Assembly: GCA_030141605.1 (NCBI GenBank)
Contig: JAQGDQ010000387.1
Coordinates: forward strand, 1 to 64,000
Direction: 5' to 3'
Source of the DNA: Tubiluchus corallicola
Lineage: Eukaryota > Priapulida > Priapulimorpha > Priapulimorphida > Tubiluchidae
DNA: 64,000 nucleotides
Shown: piece after piece, positions 1-12,469 of the stretch
Position numbering within the stretch: the stretch's first letter is position 1
Layout of the letters: each line of letters opens with the position of its first letter
The notes under the pieces: generated by a model
Seen by the model: only the letters and a program-made list of their open reading frames with translations
Databases searched by the model: none
What the model was told of the DNA's origin: nothing
Program-made: the position numbers and the translations under genes

Positions 1-1850
1 TATATTACTGTACATCGAAGAAGTGTAATTCATTACTGGCGTCACGAAATAGTATTTTCGTGGCAATAAAAGCTTAGTATTAAAATAAGTGTTCTTTTTT
101 TTAGTATCGTCTTAATGCACTGAATGCGTTCAATTTGAGTTTGTTTCTACTTGCCTCATAGTCTATCCACAAGAGCTTTTCTAGCTCAAAGATGAACTTG
201 TGGTAACAAGACTACAGTGAAAGGAAATTTGTTATCCAAGAGCCAAAGCGTCTGCTGTAAAGTAATTTGGCGACCGTAAAATCTGAAACATTCTACAGTT
301 TACGAGTGAGTTTATTAACGTCAAAGATCATTGTAATTATTAAGCCCATTTGAAGTCAGAGCATACATTACCAACCTAATCACTGCCTGTCATTCGTTGA
401 ACATTTCAACGACAGCTGACTAAATTTACTTTTTACTTTTTCCTGCACTGACATTATTTGCTATTAATATTTAGCTGTTGCATCAAGCATTATTTATGAA
501 CTGTTGACAGACATAAACTGTTCCATAGTTTAAAACAACTTAAATTGGCTGCCATTTAAAAATTCTATTAATATTACATCTGCTAATAAAGCCCATTTAC
601 AAAGGAGATTTTCGTTCATTAATAATCCATTTAAAATTACAAGACAGCGGGGCAATTGCAAAATCCCGGCAAGAACCTCTTCGAAAGCAATGAGTAGTTT
701 CGTGGTACTAAATTCTGGAACCATCTAGATTGTTTTATTTTGAATATTGTAAAAAACAGGTCAAAAAGAAAATTTTAGAGAAAAGTAGGTAGTTGATGCC
801 TTTTTATGTACATAATATTTTAAATGTCTTTTAAAATGAGTATTTATTTTAAAGAGGTTTTTAACTTTATGTGCATACAATAACTTTTTAAAAAAAATGA
901 AATATATTCTATTATATAATAAGATATATTATAAGAATAATGTTAATAATCATGCTCATTTGATTAATCTGAGAAAGGATGGACTGTACAAGTCTTACAC
1001 ATCATCCTTCCCTGGAATTCATATATTTTATTTTAAATTATGCAACAATTTTTCATTTTAATCATGTAACTTTAATTGTGTTTTTAATTTTATTGTGTTC
1101 ATAGTACATTTAATTCGATGAAGAAAAATAAATTTATTCAGTTCAATTCTATGCCGACTGCTATGCAACATTGGTGTGTAGGTGGATGACGTAATCCTGA
1201 GAATTATCAATGAGATTAAAACGAGGCTCATAACAGACGTGAGAAAATGAATCTTGAATTAGTCGTACATGAATATTGCTTTAGATATTGATATAATCAG
1301 TGCCAGTGTACCAACTTCTGCAAACTGTCGACAACAGCTAATCAATTTCTGTCGATGGTTTCTAAGGTTTCATAGTGAAAACTTTTCACAACGCTATATT
1401 GTGTATTGCAGTAGGTATAAATTGAAATCAGATTCTTGACGCGGAAGATCACTGCAGAGCTAAAGGGTTACTCCTTACTAAGCTGATCACGACGGAGATA
1501 AATTCTCCACATGGACGCTATTCGTTAAATAAACACTGCAAAATTTTCCCGTAAGTGAACAACAGCGAGAAAGACAACGACAACGTATTCACGGCGACAC
1601 AGACCACTTTATAGAGTCACTTTGCAAGCGGGCAACCCAAAAATCTATGAGAACGAGAAACAGATTATGCAGCAGTATTCCTATAGTGCTGTCAGGATAA
1701 ACAGTATGAACCTCACTATGATATTACCAAAGTGCATCAGCATGAAGTTTAGCCAACTCCAAACGAACTGATTAACAGAAGAAAATACAAAATCAGTTCA
1801 CCAACCAGCCTGGCCCTGTTGTTCATTTTCTCATTGTCAGCTTAAACCAT
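1..1850. other. gene-free AT-rich stretch
   Basis: I see no convincing exon on either strand. Around 990-1155 a T-rich segment ends with AATAAATTTATTCAGTTC, which resembles the 3' tail of a non-LTR retrotransposon, but no reverse-transcriptase frame precedes it, so I do not call an element. The remainder holds only short frames. Confidence 0.5.
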
Positions 1851-1854
1851 AAGA

Positions 1855-2400
1855 AAACATTCTCCGTCAATAAATCTTTAAAAATTCATCTTGAAATTTC
1901 GCATAACTTATATGCTGTCTTATTGCACGCTGAGCTTGCGTTGACAGCAAGGCTGTATAAAACTGGTGAATTTAAACTCCCGGGATGACCGCTCGGCGCA
2001 GCCATTTTAACTGCAAGTCGTTTGAAATAGTTTAGATAACATTGCGTGAAGCTTGAAAAAATCCATCAGAATAAAAGTATAAATTACTTTATTCTGTCAA
2101 TAAGATTAATAATACGTTTTATGGTGAGTCAGCAGTGCACACTGGGACTGTGACACAGTGACGTTATACAGTGATTCAGCCAACATTTTAAATTACATAC
2201 TAAAATGGCCTTTTCTAGTTATACATGTCTTTCAAACAGATGATGTTCGAAAAGATAGTCGCACATTTAAAATTCCCTTTTCTTCCTCTTTAAAGGAAAG
2301 GGCAAACCTTCTAGGCGGTTAGAATTATTTCAATGTTCGCGAAAAATGTTAAAAGGATTTAGTAATAAAGCTGCAATAAGCGCCTCGTGTAATTAGTAAA
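1855..2400 (+). repeat. dispersed ~500-bp repeat R1, copy A
   Basis: This stretch shares an ordered series of blocks with 27930-28435, 49970-50480 and 51735-52165. The blocks are GTCTTATTGCA, TAAAACT(T/G)GT near AAACTCCCG, GATGACCG, TTTAGATAACATTGC, TATTCTGTCAATAAGAT and GGTGAGTCAG. All four copies run in the same direction. The end of this copy (GGAAAGGGCAAACCTTCTAG) also matches a short piece near 46482-46545. I see no terminal inverted repeat and no coding frame, so the class is unknown. Copy limits are approximate. Confidence 0.7.
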
Positions 2401-3499
2401 ATCACTTTAAAGTCGCGATCAGTTCAGGCTTGGGCGCTGCCATTTTCGTAGCCCATTCTTCTTCCAATAATGTCGTTCGGCTTGAAAAAGTAACTGTCAA
2501 GTAACTAACACACTATCAATCTTCACCAAAAATATAATAAATTTAAAAAAAATAGATAGGTAAGATTTTTGTAATATTTTTGCGTGAACATTAGGCAAGA
2601 TGCAAAAGTTTGAACAAGCAGCGCGCGCTTACGGAAAGCCACGATGCGGTTACGAAAAGTCACGAAGTTCCCAGTTACGTCATGTTTTTCAAAGTGAATG
2701 GCAGCTATCAGGCGCGCTTGAAAATTTCTATTCGGAGATAGTATATTTTATGTTTAAGCTGTACAGACAGTTTTTGCGAATTTCTGTATTGTATTTTTCT
2801 AAATTTAAGTGATAACAGTAAAATAAACCCAACATACTGAGTGACTTGTTCTTTCCCTTAAGCACTGACAATAATTATTTACAGTTGCAATTATTATTAC
2901 ACCAAACCTTGGAAAATTCTGTGTTGTCTTTTGGGAGTTCTTTAAGCCCACCGGTATCCACACGAAATAGTTGAGCGATCGAATTGGAAATTTCGTGTCT
3001 GAACACAACGGATTTTACCCAAAATCAAAATTATCATTTATAGAGGTTTAGCGTTGCAGACCTCGCTGAAGAGCGATTAAATGTCAACACACTAAAGATT
3101 GACCTTCCAGACGTTCAATACGATGATTACTAGGAAAAAAAGCAAGACGTCAACACGCGAGAAAAGCAATAAAATTGCCTGACATTTGGTAGCCATTGAG
3201 GGCAGACTGAAAGAGATGAGTCTATTTGTAATTTGTGCTTCTTTAATAAATCTATTATATTATGACGGTTTTAATTTATCACGTAGCCTCACTTTATTTT
3301 CACCATCTTAATAAAAAAAGCTTGCTGGACAGAATCTACTCACATTTTGCAAATCAGTTGGTTATAATACATGGCATACTTTCCTCACAGGGTTCCATAC
3401 ATATGTATTCTAGTATTTTAATTACCGTTAAAACAAAGCATCTCATTGTACAAAGCTCACTGAACAATAAAATGCATAATCAATAGAGTAGTCCGTAAC
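2401..3499. other. gene-free stretch
   Basis: A short frame beginning at 2600 and its neighbours have no recognisable domain, and no splice signals frame a credible exon. I see nothing supportable here. Confidence 0.4.
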
Positions 3500-3507
3500 A
3501 TGTTCAT

Positions 3508-3862
3508 TTATCATCATCATCATCATTGTCATTATAGCCACCATAACCATCACCATCATAATTATGATCATCATCATCGTCGTCGTCGTCATCATCATTC
3601 ATCACATCATCACCATCATCCTTATAACCATCATAACAATCATCATCATAATTATGAACATCATCACCATCATCGCCGTCATCTTCATCATCATCGTCAT
3701 CATCATCATTCGTCACATCATCACCATCATCATCATCACCATCATCGTTATAACCATCATTACCGTCATCATCATAATTATGAGCATCATCACCATCATC
3801 GCCGGCATCATCATCATCATGACTGTCATCCTCCTCATTATCATCACCATCAACATCATCTG
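3508..3862 (+). repeat. (CAT)n imperfect trinucleotide microsatellite
   Basis: About 350 bp of CAT/CAC/CGT triplets. It produces open frames of poly-His on this strand and poly-Asp on the other. The interruptions are irregular and there is no start context, signal peptide or unique flanking sequence, so I treat it as a simple repeat. The unit downstream at 4017-4140 recurs after a second CAT/CAC tract near 6475-6590, so the tract appears to be part of a small dispersed repeat. Confidence 0.9.
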
Positions 3863-4016
3863 TAGTAAAAGACCTCTGTAGAGTGTATTTGTCGTATTTT
3901 CTTAGATCAATAATAAAGTTGACGTTGCCTTTTTTGGACTAAATCACTAACGTGATTGTATTGTTTGGGCTAAACACGTACTAATAAATTGTAAATAAAA
4001 TATTAGATTGGTAGAT

Positions 4017-4140
4017 CAGAAGTTTCAGTTCTATCTGCTCTGTACAGTACAGAATGCTGAAAATCTTGTGATGAAGTCTAGCTGATGAAGTATCAGATGA
4101 CTGACTTATCCTGAACAAAGACAGTTCATGATTCTTGTTT
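4017..4140 (+). repeat. dispersed unit linked to CAT tract, copy 1
   Basis: The blocks TCAGAAGTTT, TACAGAATG.TGAA, ATCTTG.GATGAA, GCTGATGAAG and CAGATGAC.GACTT are repeated in the same order at 6475-6590. In both places they follow a CAT/CAC microsatellite and a short AT-rich linker containing AAATATTAGA.TG.TAG. Confidence 0.65.
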
Positions 4141-4254
4141 TTTTGTCTTAATATCATGTTCAGTACTTAAAAGTGAGCTTATGTGCTTATTAACTCTTTC
4201 CAAAACTTAGTATATTCATTCTTTTGCCTTTACGTTATGATTTTTTTCAAAATG

Positions 4255-4257
4255 AAT

Positions 4258-4344
<87 letters not shown>

Positions 4345-4346
4345 TT
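4255..4346 (+). repeat. (TC)n microsatellite
   Basis: About 90 bp of alternating CT with a few TTTC and CG interruptions. It is followed by a duplicated TTTAGAAA. Confidence 0.95.
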
Positions 4347-4349
4347 AGA

Positions 4350-5160
4350 AATTTAGAAATGTTAATCCATCAGTATCTCATCGACACATTGTTGGTCAAC
4401 CTTCAGTCCATCACACACATTGTCAGTCCGCAAGAACTGAGATTCCTTCGTCCGAAACAACACAGTCAAAGGGAAAACTCACATTAGAGTTCAGTGGATC
4501 AAGTTTCATTGCGTGCGGAATACAGTCCACAAATTGCTTTTGTCAAGTGCCATGCATGCACGATCAGTTAGCTCTGATGGCTTCTAAAGCAAATACGTTT
4601 CGTAGGAAGTGTTCAAAATATTACACGTTATGCCATTAAATTATAAATTGTGCTTATGCTGTTATGTGTGCAAATATGAAATATTCTGTGCAGACTTTTT
4701 CACTTAATTAACTGCACGGATGAGGTGAAACGCATTTTTTTCGTAGTTAGTTTGTCTGCATTAGGTATGCGTTTAGTAGGCCAATAATCTGGCGGCAAGG
4801 CTGCTCCCCTGTGAGTAATCATCACCTCTTTCATAACTTTGAAATAAGCATTGTTTATCCTCAAACGAAATTCTTTGATAAACCATAATATCGGCAGAAA
4901 AGAATAAATCGGTTCCCACTTCCCAATGAACAGTGAATCACTAATTAGTTTTTTAAGTAATGCATTAGCACTGCATTAATGAATTAGTTTCTCTCAAGAA
5001 ACATTGTTTATTTTAAGAATTTATTGTTTTCTCTAACAGTTCTAATGGTATGTAATGTTTACAGAATTTTAGTGAACTATTAGTAGACCTATAACGTTGT
5101 TATTTTAACTTAAGAGCAATTATTAAATTGAAATTAAAGAAGATTAAATTTAACATCCTT
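4350..5160. other. gene-free stretch
   Basis: Unique-looking AT-rich DNA with no frame, splice pair or repeat that I can support. Confidence 0.4.
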
Positions 5161-5169
5161 AAACTTTAA

Positions 5170-5372
5170 CACCTATCCACATTTGAGATACCCCTGTCAG
5201 ATTTGACTTGACATGTGTCTACATTTGATTTGCCAAAAGCGCTTAAGATTTGTTGAGAACCATTGTTAACACATTTTAACTACCTAAGTCTACATTTGAG
5301 TTATCAAGACACATTTGAATTACCTAAATCTACATTTGAGTTAACGCAGGTCTACATTTGACATGTAAAACC
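5170..5372 (+). repeat. degenerate short tandem repeat
   Basis: Seven or so imperfect copies of CTACATTTGAGTTACC with variable spacers. It resembles a decayed minisatellite with a basic period of roughly 20-30 bp. Confidence 0.6.
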
Positions 5373-6300
5373 TATACTAACAATCCTAGCTACTGTCCAA
5401 AAATATGTTAATATATTCTCCATGTGATATGCTTTCTATATAATACATTAAAGGAAAAAAAGCAGTTTTTCAGAGCATACGTCATTTGAAATTTGATCTA
5501 AAAAACACAAAAACACAGTTCATTAGTTATAATTATCAACAAAGTGTTTCTGCTAATGAAGTAATAATTGGAAAAGTTAATTAATGCCCCGCGAACACAG
5601 CTTGCCATGACGTCACTATTTGTGAAAATTAACTTTGAAATACGAAACTCCAGTGGAAATTGCTAGGAAATACGAAAACCCGGAAATTTTAATGTTCATG
5701 AGTTTAATTTTTCATTTCATCACACGCCAAATGCGTGATTTGGTGAGGCTGCAACAACGTTATGATGGATTGTGTTCTGCTGTCACAACCACAATATATT
5801 TTTGCGCATGCGTAATATATCAGGCAGAGAACGTCGCACAACAATGAAAAACTAAAACGAAATTCTAAAATGTAATATTTTCCATTTTATGTTTTGCAAT
5901 GTAGAATATGTTGAACAGTGGTTTAAATTTGGTTACTCTTTTCCTTTAATATTTTTTTACAAACCTGCATACCCTGAAGACCTGAAAACTCTCTTGCGAA
6001 AGAAGGCTGTTCAAACAGTTACTGTGATTAATCAGTAAACAATAGTCCATATTAGCGATATTTGTGAAGGGTTCTATTTCGTTATTGTGGTCTCTCTTCC
6101 TGCGTTAGTTGATATAAGATAGTTGTAGTCTCGTAAGATTACAAAGTAGCGATATTAACCGTTTATTCACCTGCAAAAGTTGTCAATTTTTCTCGCATTG
6201 CTGACAATGCCAACGACACGATCACTGAACTTCTAAAGCGAGAGCATTCATATTATGAGCTAATAAATTATTGATATCATAATTATTACCATTGTATACA
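5373..6300. other. gene-free stretch
   Basis: It contains GAAAAGTTAATTAATGCC followed by AACACAGCTTGCCATGACGTCA near 5571-5615. A similar run occurs near 39968-40005 (GAAAGTTAATTAACGGCA, then AACACAGCTG and ACGTCA), so this is probably the edge of another old dispersed repeat. No exon is recognised. Confidence 0.45.
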
Positions 6301-6319
6301 TATGTACTCAATGAGCATA

Positions 6320-6416
6320 TTCACCACCACCACCATCATCATTATCATCTTCACCACCCACCCCACCCCTCCACAACCGCTGCCGTCGTTGTCATCGTCA
6401 TCATCATCATCATCAA
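6320..6416 (+). repeat. CAC/CAT microsatellite
   Basis: Imperfect CAC and CAT triplets with a short CCCACCCC interruption. The repeat unit at 6475-6590 follows it. Confidence 0.85.
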
Positions 6417-6474
6417 CTGCAGCACAAGAGCTCTGTAAATTGTATCAGTTCTTGAGTAAATATTAGACTGCTAG

Positions 6475-6590
6475 TCAGAAGTTTGACTTTTAACAACACT
6501 ATATAGTACAGAATAGTGAACATCTTGCGATGAAATATGGCTGATGAAGATTCAGATGACCGACTTTTATTCTGAAGAAGGAACTATATG
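6475..6590 (+). repeat. dispersed unit linked to CAT tract, copy 2
   Basis: Second copy of the unit at 4017-4140, sharing GTCAGAAGTTT, AGTACAGAATAGTGAA, GCGATGAAATATGGCTGATG and CAGATGACCGACTT. It follows a CAT/CAC tract, as in the first copy. Confidence 0.65.
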
Positions 6591-6799
6591 ACGGTCACAA
6601 TACCATGTATACGACATTGGAGACAGTGCAACGTGTGGCAACAACACCCTATTATCAAATTACGTTACATTTACAGTCTATTTTATTTATTTCCCGTCAG
6701 TTTAATACATAAAAATACACAAGTCTGTAAAGGCCATTTTCCGATATACATTGTATTAATCAATACAACAATACTGATGTACTGAAATTGAACGAAACT

Positions 6800-6926
6800 G
6801 ATTTAAATGAGTGAACGAAACGAAATAAATGAATAAATGAATGAATGAATGAATGAAATGAACGAACGAAACAACGAACGAACGAGTGAGCGAACGAACG
6901 AACGAATGAATAAATGAAACAATGAG
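6800..6926 (+). repeat. GAAT/GAAC tetranucleotide microsatellite
   Basis: A run of ATGA-type tetranucleotides changes into ACGA-type ones and back. On the minus strand it gives a Ser/His/Phe/Val-rich frame that I do not regard as coding. Confidence 0.9.
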
Positions 6927-6959
6927 TGAATGAAACACATTTAAGTAATATCACTGTAG

Positions 6960-7910
6960 CCTAATGAAATACAATACTTTACAAGGCGTAAAAATTCTCT
7001 TAGATAATTGTGATAATTAGATAATTAACATTAAAAATGTTAATGATAATTCACGTGCCAAATGAAATCCACGATATGTGAAAGGTTAACTTGTATTTTA
7101 ATTTACAATTCTGCCAAGAAATTGAATAAGCGCTTTTGAAAATTAATTTGGCGTGACTAATTAGTTTCTCCGTTTTTTCTTGAGATTTTTATATTTAAAT
7201 GATTCTGATGCTCGTGTTCAACAGCATACTGTACTTATTCCAAAACGTGCAAAATGTGTAAAACCAAATGAACTTATACATTTCAGTAATTGCAGTTAAT
7301 TAGCCAGATATCTAAGCCATCGTGCTATGTGTGCTGGTTGTCATTACGGAACAGGTGCTGAGGTGGAATACGCACCTGCCCGTCAGCCCACTGAACCGAC
7401 TAGGCCGTTCCATAGCGAAAGTTTTCAACGCCACTATGCAATGGCTTCGTATGGACGAGTCCATCACAACGTAGAGGGGGCGTCTAAAATAAATGGCTTC
7501 ATCCCCGTAACACTATTATCAATGACACGTTGTGACACTCAATGTAATTATATCACTGTTATTGTGGACGCTTGTTGTTCCTTTAATTATTAAAATTAGC
7601 TTTCCCACGACTTCATCAGCCTACCTGTAAACCAGTTTCATGCTCTGATTTTCTCGCGGTCATTCGCACGATGTTTTAGAATTTCTGTTTTTCATGGGTA
7701 ATTTGTGGGGAGAGCCTGGGAGTCATCGCATAATTAGGGACGATTTTAATGCAGTAATTAGAGTGAATACAGCACGAATCTCTTTGCTTTTTTTTAAACG
7801 CAGAAGCTTACAAATATCGACAAAATAGCGTGTCATCACTCACGACATCTATTATAGTTCTAAGCACGCCTGGCTTCACATTTTAATCCCTGCAAGCGTT
7901 TTTCATTTTA
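6960..7910. other. gene-free stretch with one GC-richer island
   Basis: Mostly AT-rich. The segment 7330-7520 is GC-richer and open in more than one plus frame, with an acceptor-like GGAACAG just before 7354. One frame reads Arg/His/Pro-rich and the other ends at a TAG near 7480. I recognise neither, and no partner exon joins, so it is not called as a gene. Confidence 0.35.
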
Positions 7911-7919
7911 CCTTTTAAA

Positions 7920-8275
7920 AAGTTGCCGGGTGTTCAGACGTTCCAGATTCGAAAATGTATGCATGCAAGGGTTTAATTTCGAAGACTAATATCACGTAAT
8001 AATGCTGTGCGTTATAATTAATGTTGAAATTGGAATAAAAATGGACTTTGATGCAGATGGGAAGAGATCTAGACGTTTCAGATTCACAAATGTTTGCGTG
8101 CACGGTTCAAATTTAGAAATTAATCTATTAATTAATCAATTTTGCATTTCAGCTTGGAATAAAAATCGACTTTGATGCAGATGGGAAGACATCTAGACGT
8201 TCCAGATTCACAAATGTTTACATGCAAGCGCTACGTTCAGAAAATTAATATTAATTAATTTATTTTGCACTTCAA
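7920..8275 (+). repeat. tandem triplication, ~120-130 bp
   Basis: Three head-to-tail copies carry the marker TTCCAGATTC.(C/A)AAATGT, starting near 7943, 8076 and 8199, so the spacing is 133 and 123 bp. Copies also share ACTTTGATGCAGATGGGAAG and an (ATTAAT)-rich spacer. Divergence is modest. Confidence 0.8.
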
Positions 8276-8423
8276 TATTACCTTTAGCGCATGTGGGTAG
8301 GATGGCCAGAGATTCTCAAAACGACGGGCAGATAGATATTGCTAACTCAGAGCTGATCAGCAATGATGTTCTTAATAAAAAATGTGATTTAATATGCGAA
8401 TTTATTGTATGTAAAAGAATATA

Positions 8424-9486
8424 TACCAGGTGACGCAAAAAAACGTGCCGAAATTTTGATCGCAATATTATACAAAAGTGGTAATGGAATCGCTCGAAAA
8501 TTACTACACTGATGTTACAAAGACTTTTGTGAAAACACCAAAAATTCTAGGACATTCCCTTGGACTTTTCCAAAAATACTGAAGATTTAAAACAACAAGT
8601 GTAAAAAGTAAATGCCGGCAACAGTTTTGTCTCTACTGTTAATGTTTACAACAACAACAACAACAACTGCTCTATGTGCCAGCATTTTCGCTGGAAACTA
8701 GACGAAGGCGTTTCTTCCAACAGCTGACTGTTCTTCTTTAAGGAGTATCTAATCCCAGCACTAGTCAATTTTGGTCTTTACTTCCACTAAAGACATTTAA
8801 ATTAATATGACGTAATCACTTAATTTATTGTCCAGTTCAGCATAATTACATTATCGCATTGTAACTGTTATACATCAAATCAATTGTAATTACAATAATT
8901 GTAAAAGAACTATATTAATGTAGTGGCAAGCTGCATAATAGTGTTATCAACCATGCAGCATATACTTCATGCTGACAAATATTAATATGTCACTATATTA
9001 ATATAGTTCATTTACAATTATTGTAATTACAATTGATTTGATGTACATTTACAATGTGATGATGTAATTATGCTCAAGTGGACAATAACTTACGTCATTA
9101 CGTCATATTAATTCAAATGTCTCTATGCCTCTGGGAATTCCAGATTCCGTAGTTCATAGGATTGAGTTTCACATGCTGTCTTGACAACAAATCTGTATCA
9201 GCATTTTATTTTCTGAGGTAAAGACCATCATGCCACGTATTGAGCGCTTTAAATAAGATAACGTGGTTGTTTTTCTGGTGATGATCAGCTGACATTGGTC
9301 CGGCATTTAAATTTTTGACATTCAAAGGTTTTTCGGACATGATTTAAGAATTACTAAAACAGTGAACTTGTAGCTTTCATAATCAAAAGCCAACGAAGCG
9401 TGGTATCAAGCCGTGAAATTTTAACTTGCTTCTAAAGTTATTGCAGTCTAAACTTCGGCTCATTTTTTTGCACCACCCGATATTTA
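8424..9486. mobile_element. ~1.06-kb foldback element with long inverted arms
   Basis: The left end GGTGACGCAAAAAAACGTGC recurs as the reverse complement of the right end (GGTGGTGCAAAAAAATGAGC). Both are followed inward by CCGAA and, a little later, GCAATA. A second, tighter pair of arms (about 8785-8930 against 8990-9125) includes CAATTGTAATTACAATAATTG and the segment reading TTAATATGACGTAAT. The centre is a short unpaired stretch near 8935-8995. Related sequences of the type TTTATTGTA..AAAAGAA flank both outer ends and may be a long target duplication. No transposase frame is left, so this is a non-autonomous foldback or MITE-type element. Confidence 0.75.
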
Positions 9487-9489
9487 TTG

Positions 9490-10280
9490 TAAAAGAAGTA
9501 TAATTATAAATGTCAAAAAATACATGTAATTTTATGTACATGAGTGCTACAACTTAGATGGTGACTCGTATAACCGTTTATTGAAGAGGAATGTTAGAGT
9601 AGGAAAAACTGCCTAAACACGCTAAAGATAATGTCACGACAAGTCTGATAATTAAATAGAATACAGTTAAAGAGACCAGGTTGCCGAATAACTGGCAGAA
9701 CCATCGAGTAAATGTACAATAATTACACACTAACGCAAAAAACTTTTATTCATTTGAAAATATTCACCTTAAACACTCTTTGCCACCATCTATAACAAGT
9801 TACTTTTCCAACTTAGTAGCTGACGTAATCCTAAAATTATAGAGTTCTACAGAAAATAATTCTGGGAAAAATTAGGAAGATCCCCAGGCCAAACACAAAA
9901 CCGGAGAAACGAAAATGCAACAGTTGTTCCATTATATGTAAAATTCTATGGCAAATAAAAAAGTTCTAGAAATAAGAAAACAAAGATTGTGCATGTTGCT
10001 TCAAAATGATGAACGAAAAAAGAACAAAATGGAAAAAATCACAAGAAATTGCTAAAAATATTTTTATTTATATTATTATCACATAAAAAAGGATATCACA
10101 CTGAAAAGGATGCAAGCTCATAGAAAAAAACATAGAAACACAGCAGATAAAAACACAAAGTAGAAATACAGAAGTGTAAAATCACTAACCACTGTATCAG
10201 AACAGAATTTGTTACTAATTAAAAATTAAATTCTTAAGCAAAAGATACAAATAAACAAAAACATGTTATGATTCTACAAA
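9490..10280. other. A-rich gene-free stretch
   Basis: Strongly A-rich DNA without a credible frame. It forms the start of the intron downstream of the receptor exon that ends at 10287. Confidence 0.5.
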
Positions 10281-10286
10281 ACTTAC

Positions 10287-10610
10287 CTCAAGAGCGATGT
10301 AAAAAGAGTGATCAGCATTGTGGGAGAAATTAAACAGCAAGTCGCTGCAGGCGAGGTACACCAGAAATCTCTCGCTTACTGGCCATTTGGAAAAAGCAAA
10401 ACGAGTCTTTTTAGTTCTGCCGAAACAAAACGAACCTATTATCACCCCAAATCCACCCAAAATACTGAGCTGGATGTTCACCAAGGCTGTCACGTGGATT
10501 AGATAAAACGTGGATGTGGTGTGGCCACATTCGTCCAGCCCAGTTACGGGCAAACTGTGCCCGTCTGAGGTATTTGGCCGCGTGTAGTTACAACTGGGCG
10601 CCATATCCAT
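10287..10610 (-). CDS. first coding exon of a seven-transmembrane receptor (GPCR-like), partial
   Basis: The exon codes for 108 residues and ends in phase 0 at a strong donor (CTTGAG|GTAAGT). I chose the ATG at 10610 because its context (GTCATGG) is good and the upstream frame has no ATG. The short N-terminus has two N-glycosylation sequons (NYT, NTS). TM1 follows (FYLIHVTALVNIQLSILGGF, about residues 34-60). Then come a basic loop (GRTKKTRFAFSKWP) and TM2 (RFLVYLACSDLLFNFSHNAD, about 80-105). The SERFLVYLACSDLLFN pattern, with LACSD at the end of TM2, is typical of rhodopsin- or cAMP-like receptors. I cannot name the receptor. Later exons (TM3-TM7) should lie below 10287 on the minus strand, but I found none, so they are either in very divergent exons or outside the window. 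Confidence 0.7.
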
Positions 10611-10619
10611 GACTTCCAC

Positions 10620-11700
10620 TAAACTGGGCCATAGAGAGCAAACGCAACGCGAGCATAAGTATTTCTGTTGACAAGGTCCTTTCAAACGTCTAAATTTTGC
10701 TAGTTACACCTTCCGTCGTTAGGAAAAACTTTGCCGCTCGTGGGCAGAAATTAAGACTTAATGAATCAAATAATGAGCCAAATAACTTCTTTCAGCGCGA
10801 CGTTTTATAGCAGTTGTTGTGAGCATAGACGTTTCTAAAGATCGAACAGCGCATGCGCAATGCAAGTTGCAATATTCTTGATAAAATCATTTGACAATCT
10901 TCACTTCACCATACGCGAAGCCGTATAGACATGAGAAAAGCAATAAAAGAGTCTTTTAATAAAAAAAACTGCAAATAATCTTATTATTTAACTGTTGAAA
11001 TAAGTAAGAATCCTGGGCAGCTGTTTCATGTAAGCCTTAGAATAGTTGCAAACTTTACGTTAAATCCTGGGTAACCCGGAAGCAGAATCATAGCTAAGCG
11101 GCTTACGTACAAAGTATGAGCGGATTTGTAAACCACTTGGCACAGAAACCCCTAATGCCTGAAATAACGCCATAAATAATTTTCTAACGTATTACTGCCA
11201 ACACCACAAACAACAAATATGCGATGGCATTTATTGACCTTATTTAATCTTGAAGTCGAATTTGATCAGAAAATACAAAAAAGAGGAAAAGTCGGAATAC
11301 CTTCCACATCTGAACCAGGAATCTTTTGCTTACGAGGCGAACATCGTGACAGCTAGGCTGCCACACCCAGTGTCCATGATAGGTTCTAATGCAATCCTGA
11401 TAGTGGCCAACCAGTTCAGCTAAACGAGAGTTAATTAACTCACGCCAGATTAGTTAACTACTATCTAAGATTAATTAGTAAGCTTATAAAGTACCCAGCT
11501 ATACAAAACACAGCTATGATTTTAACAATGAAATACACTGCAGTACGAAATTTAACTTCGGATTTGAGCAAAATTAATAAGAAAAACTTCATAAGGTTGT
11601 AGCGATTAATTAGGTCTGATTAATTAGGTGTTAGAATGTTAGCAAATAACTTTTAAAACAAATAAATTCAGCCAGAAGGCCTACTTTAATCTATTATTTG
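10620..11700. other. gene-free stretch upstream of the receptor exon
   Basis: This is the presumed 5' flank of the receptor gene. No TATA box or further upstream exon could be supported; the rest is unique AT-rich DNA. Confidence 0.4.
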
Positions 11701-11739
11701 CCCTTCATCATATCAGGAAAAAGCCATCAACTTAAGTAC

Positions 11740-11954
11740 CGTTTGCGTAGCATTCGGATGCGTATGCGTTTCGGGCTGTGCGGAATAGATAAATCGGTTT
11801 ATGTTGTTTTTAATGCACCCGTTTATGCAGCCTGCGCATGCGTTATTCTTTTTCTGGATCTATTTCCTATTGATTTTTTCCGCGTGCTATTCCGCAAAAA
11901 AACACATCCGCATCCGCATGCGAAAACACACCGCATCCGCATGCTACACGAACG
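11740..11954. mobile_element. palindromic (foldback) element with GCATGCGGATGCG arms
   Basis: The left arm begins CGTTTGCGTAGCATTCGGAT and carries GTGCGGAATAG. The right arm is its imperfect reverse complement, starting CTATTCCGC and ending GCATGCTACACGAACG. The arms are packed with GCATGCG/GGATGCG words, also found in the element at 17480-17660. An open frame of about 90 codons on the plus strand is a by-product of the palindrome. Confidence 0.75.
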
Positions 11955-12171
11955 CCACTTTAGTCGATAATTAGTTTAACTCTTTCCAAATCACTAGTGG
12001 TCGCTAACGACATTAATTTACCTTCCACCTGTAAGTAAGAAATTCATGCATATTGCACTGATGTGGCTGCGTGCTGCTTTTCCACGACATCATTGTAATA
12101 ATTATGAGCTCTTTATAACAAGATGTAATTAAAATTTTGCCATTGGAAAATCTTACTGTTTTTCGTTGAGT

Positions 12172-12462
<291 letters not shown>

Positions 12463-12469
12463 CTCCGCC

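Noticed and set aside
3500-3881. Poly-His, poly-Ile and (minus) poly-Asp open frames
   Set aside because: They are readings of an imperfect CAT microsatellite with no signal peptide, domain or splice context.
6756-6954. Ser/Phe/His-rich minus-strand frames
   Set aside because: Produced by the GAAT/GAAC tetranucleotide repeat.
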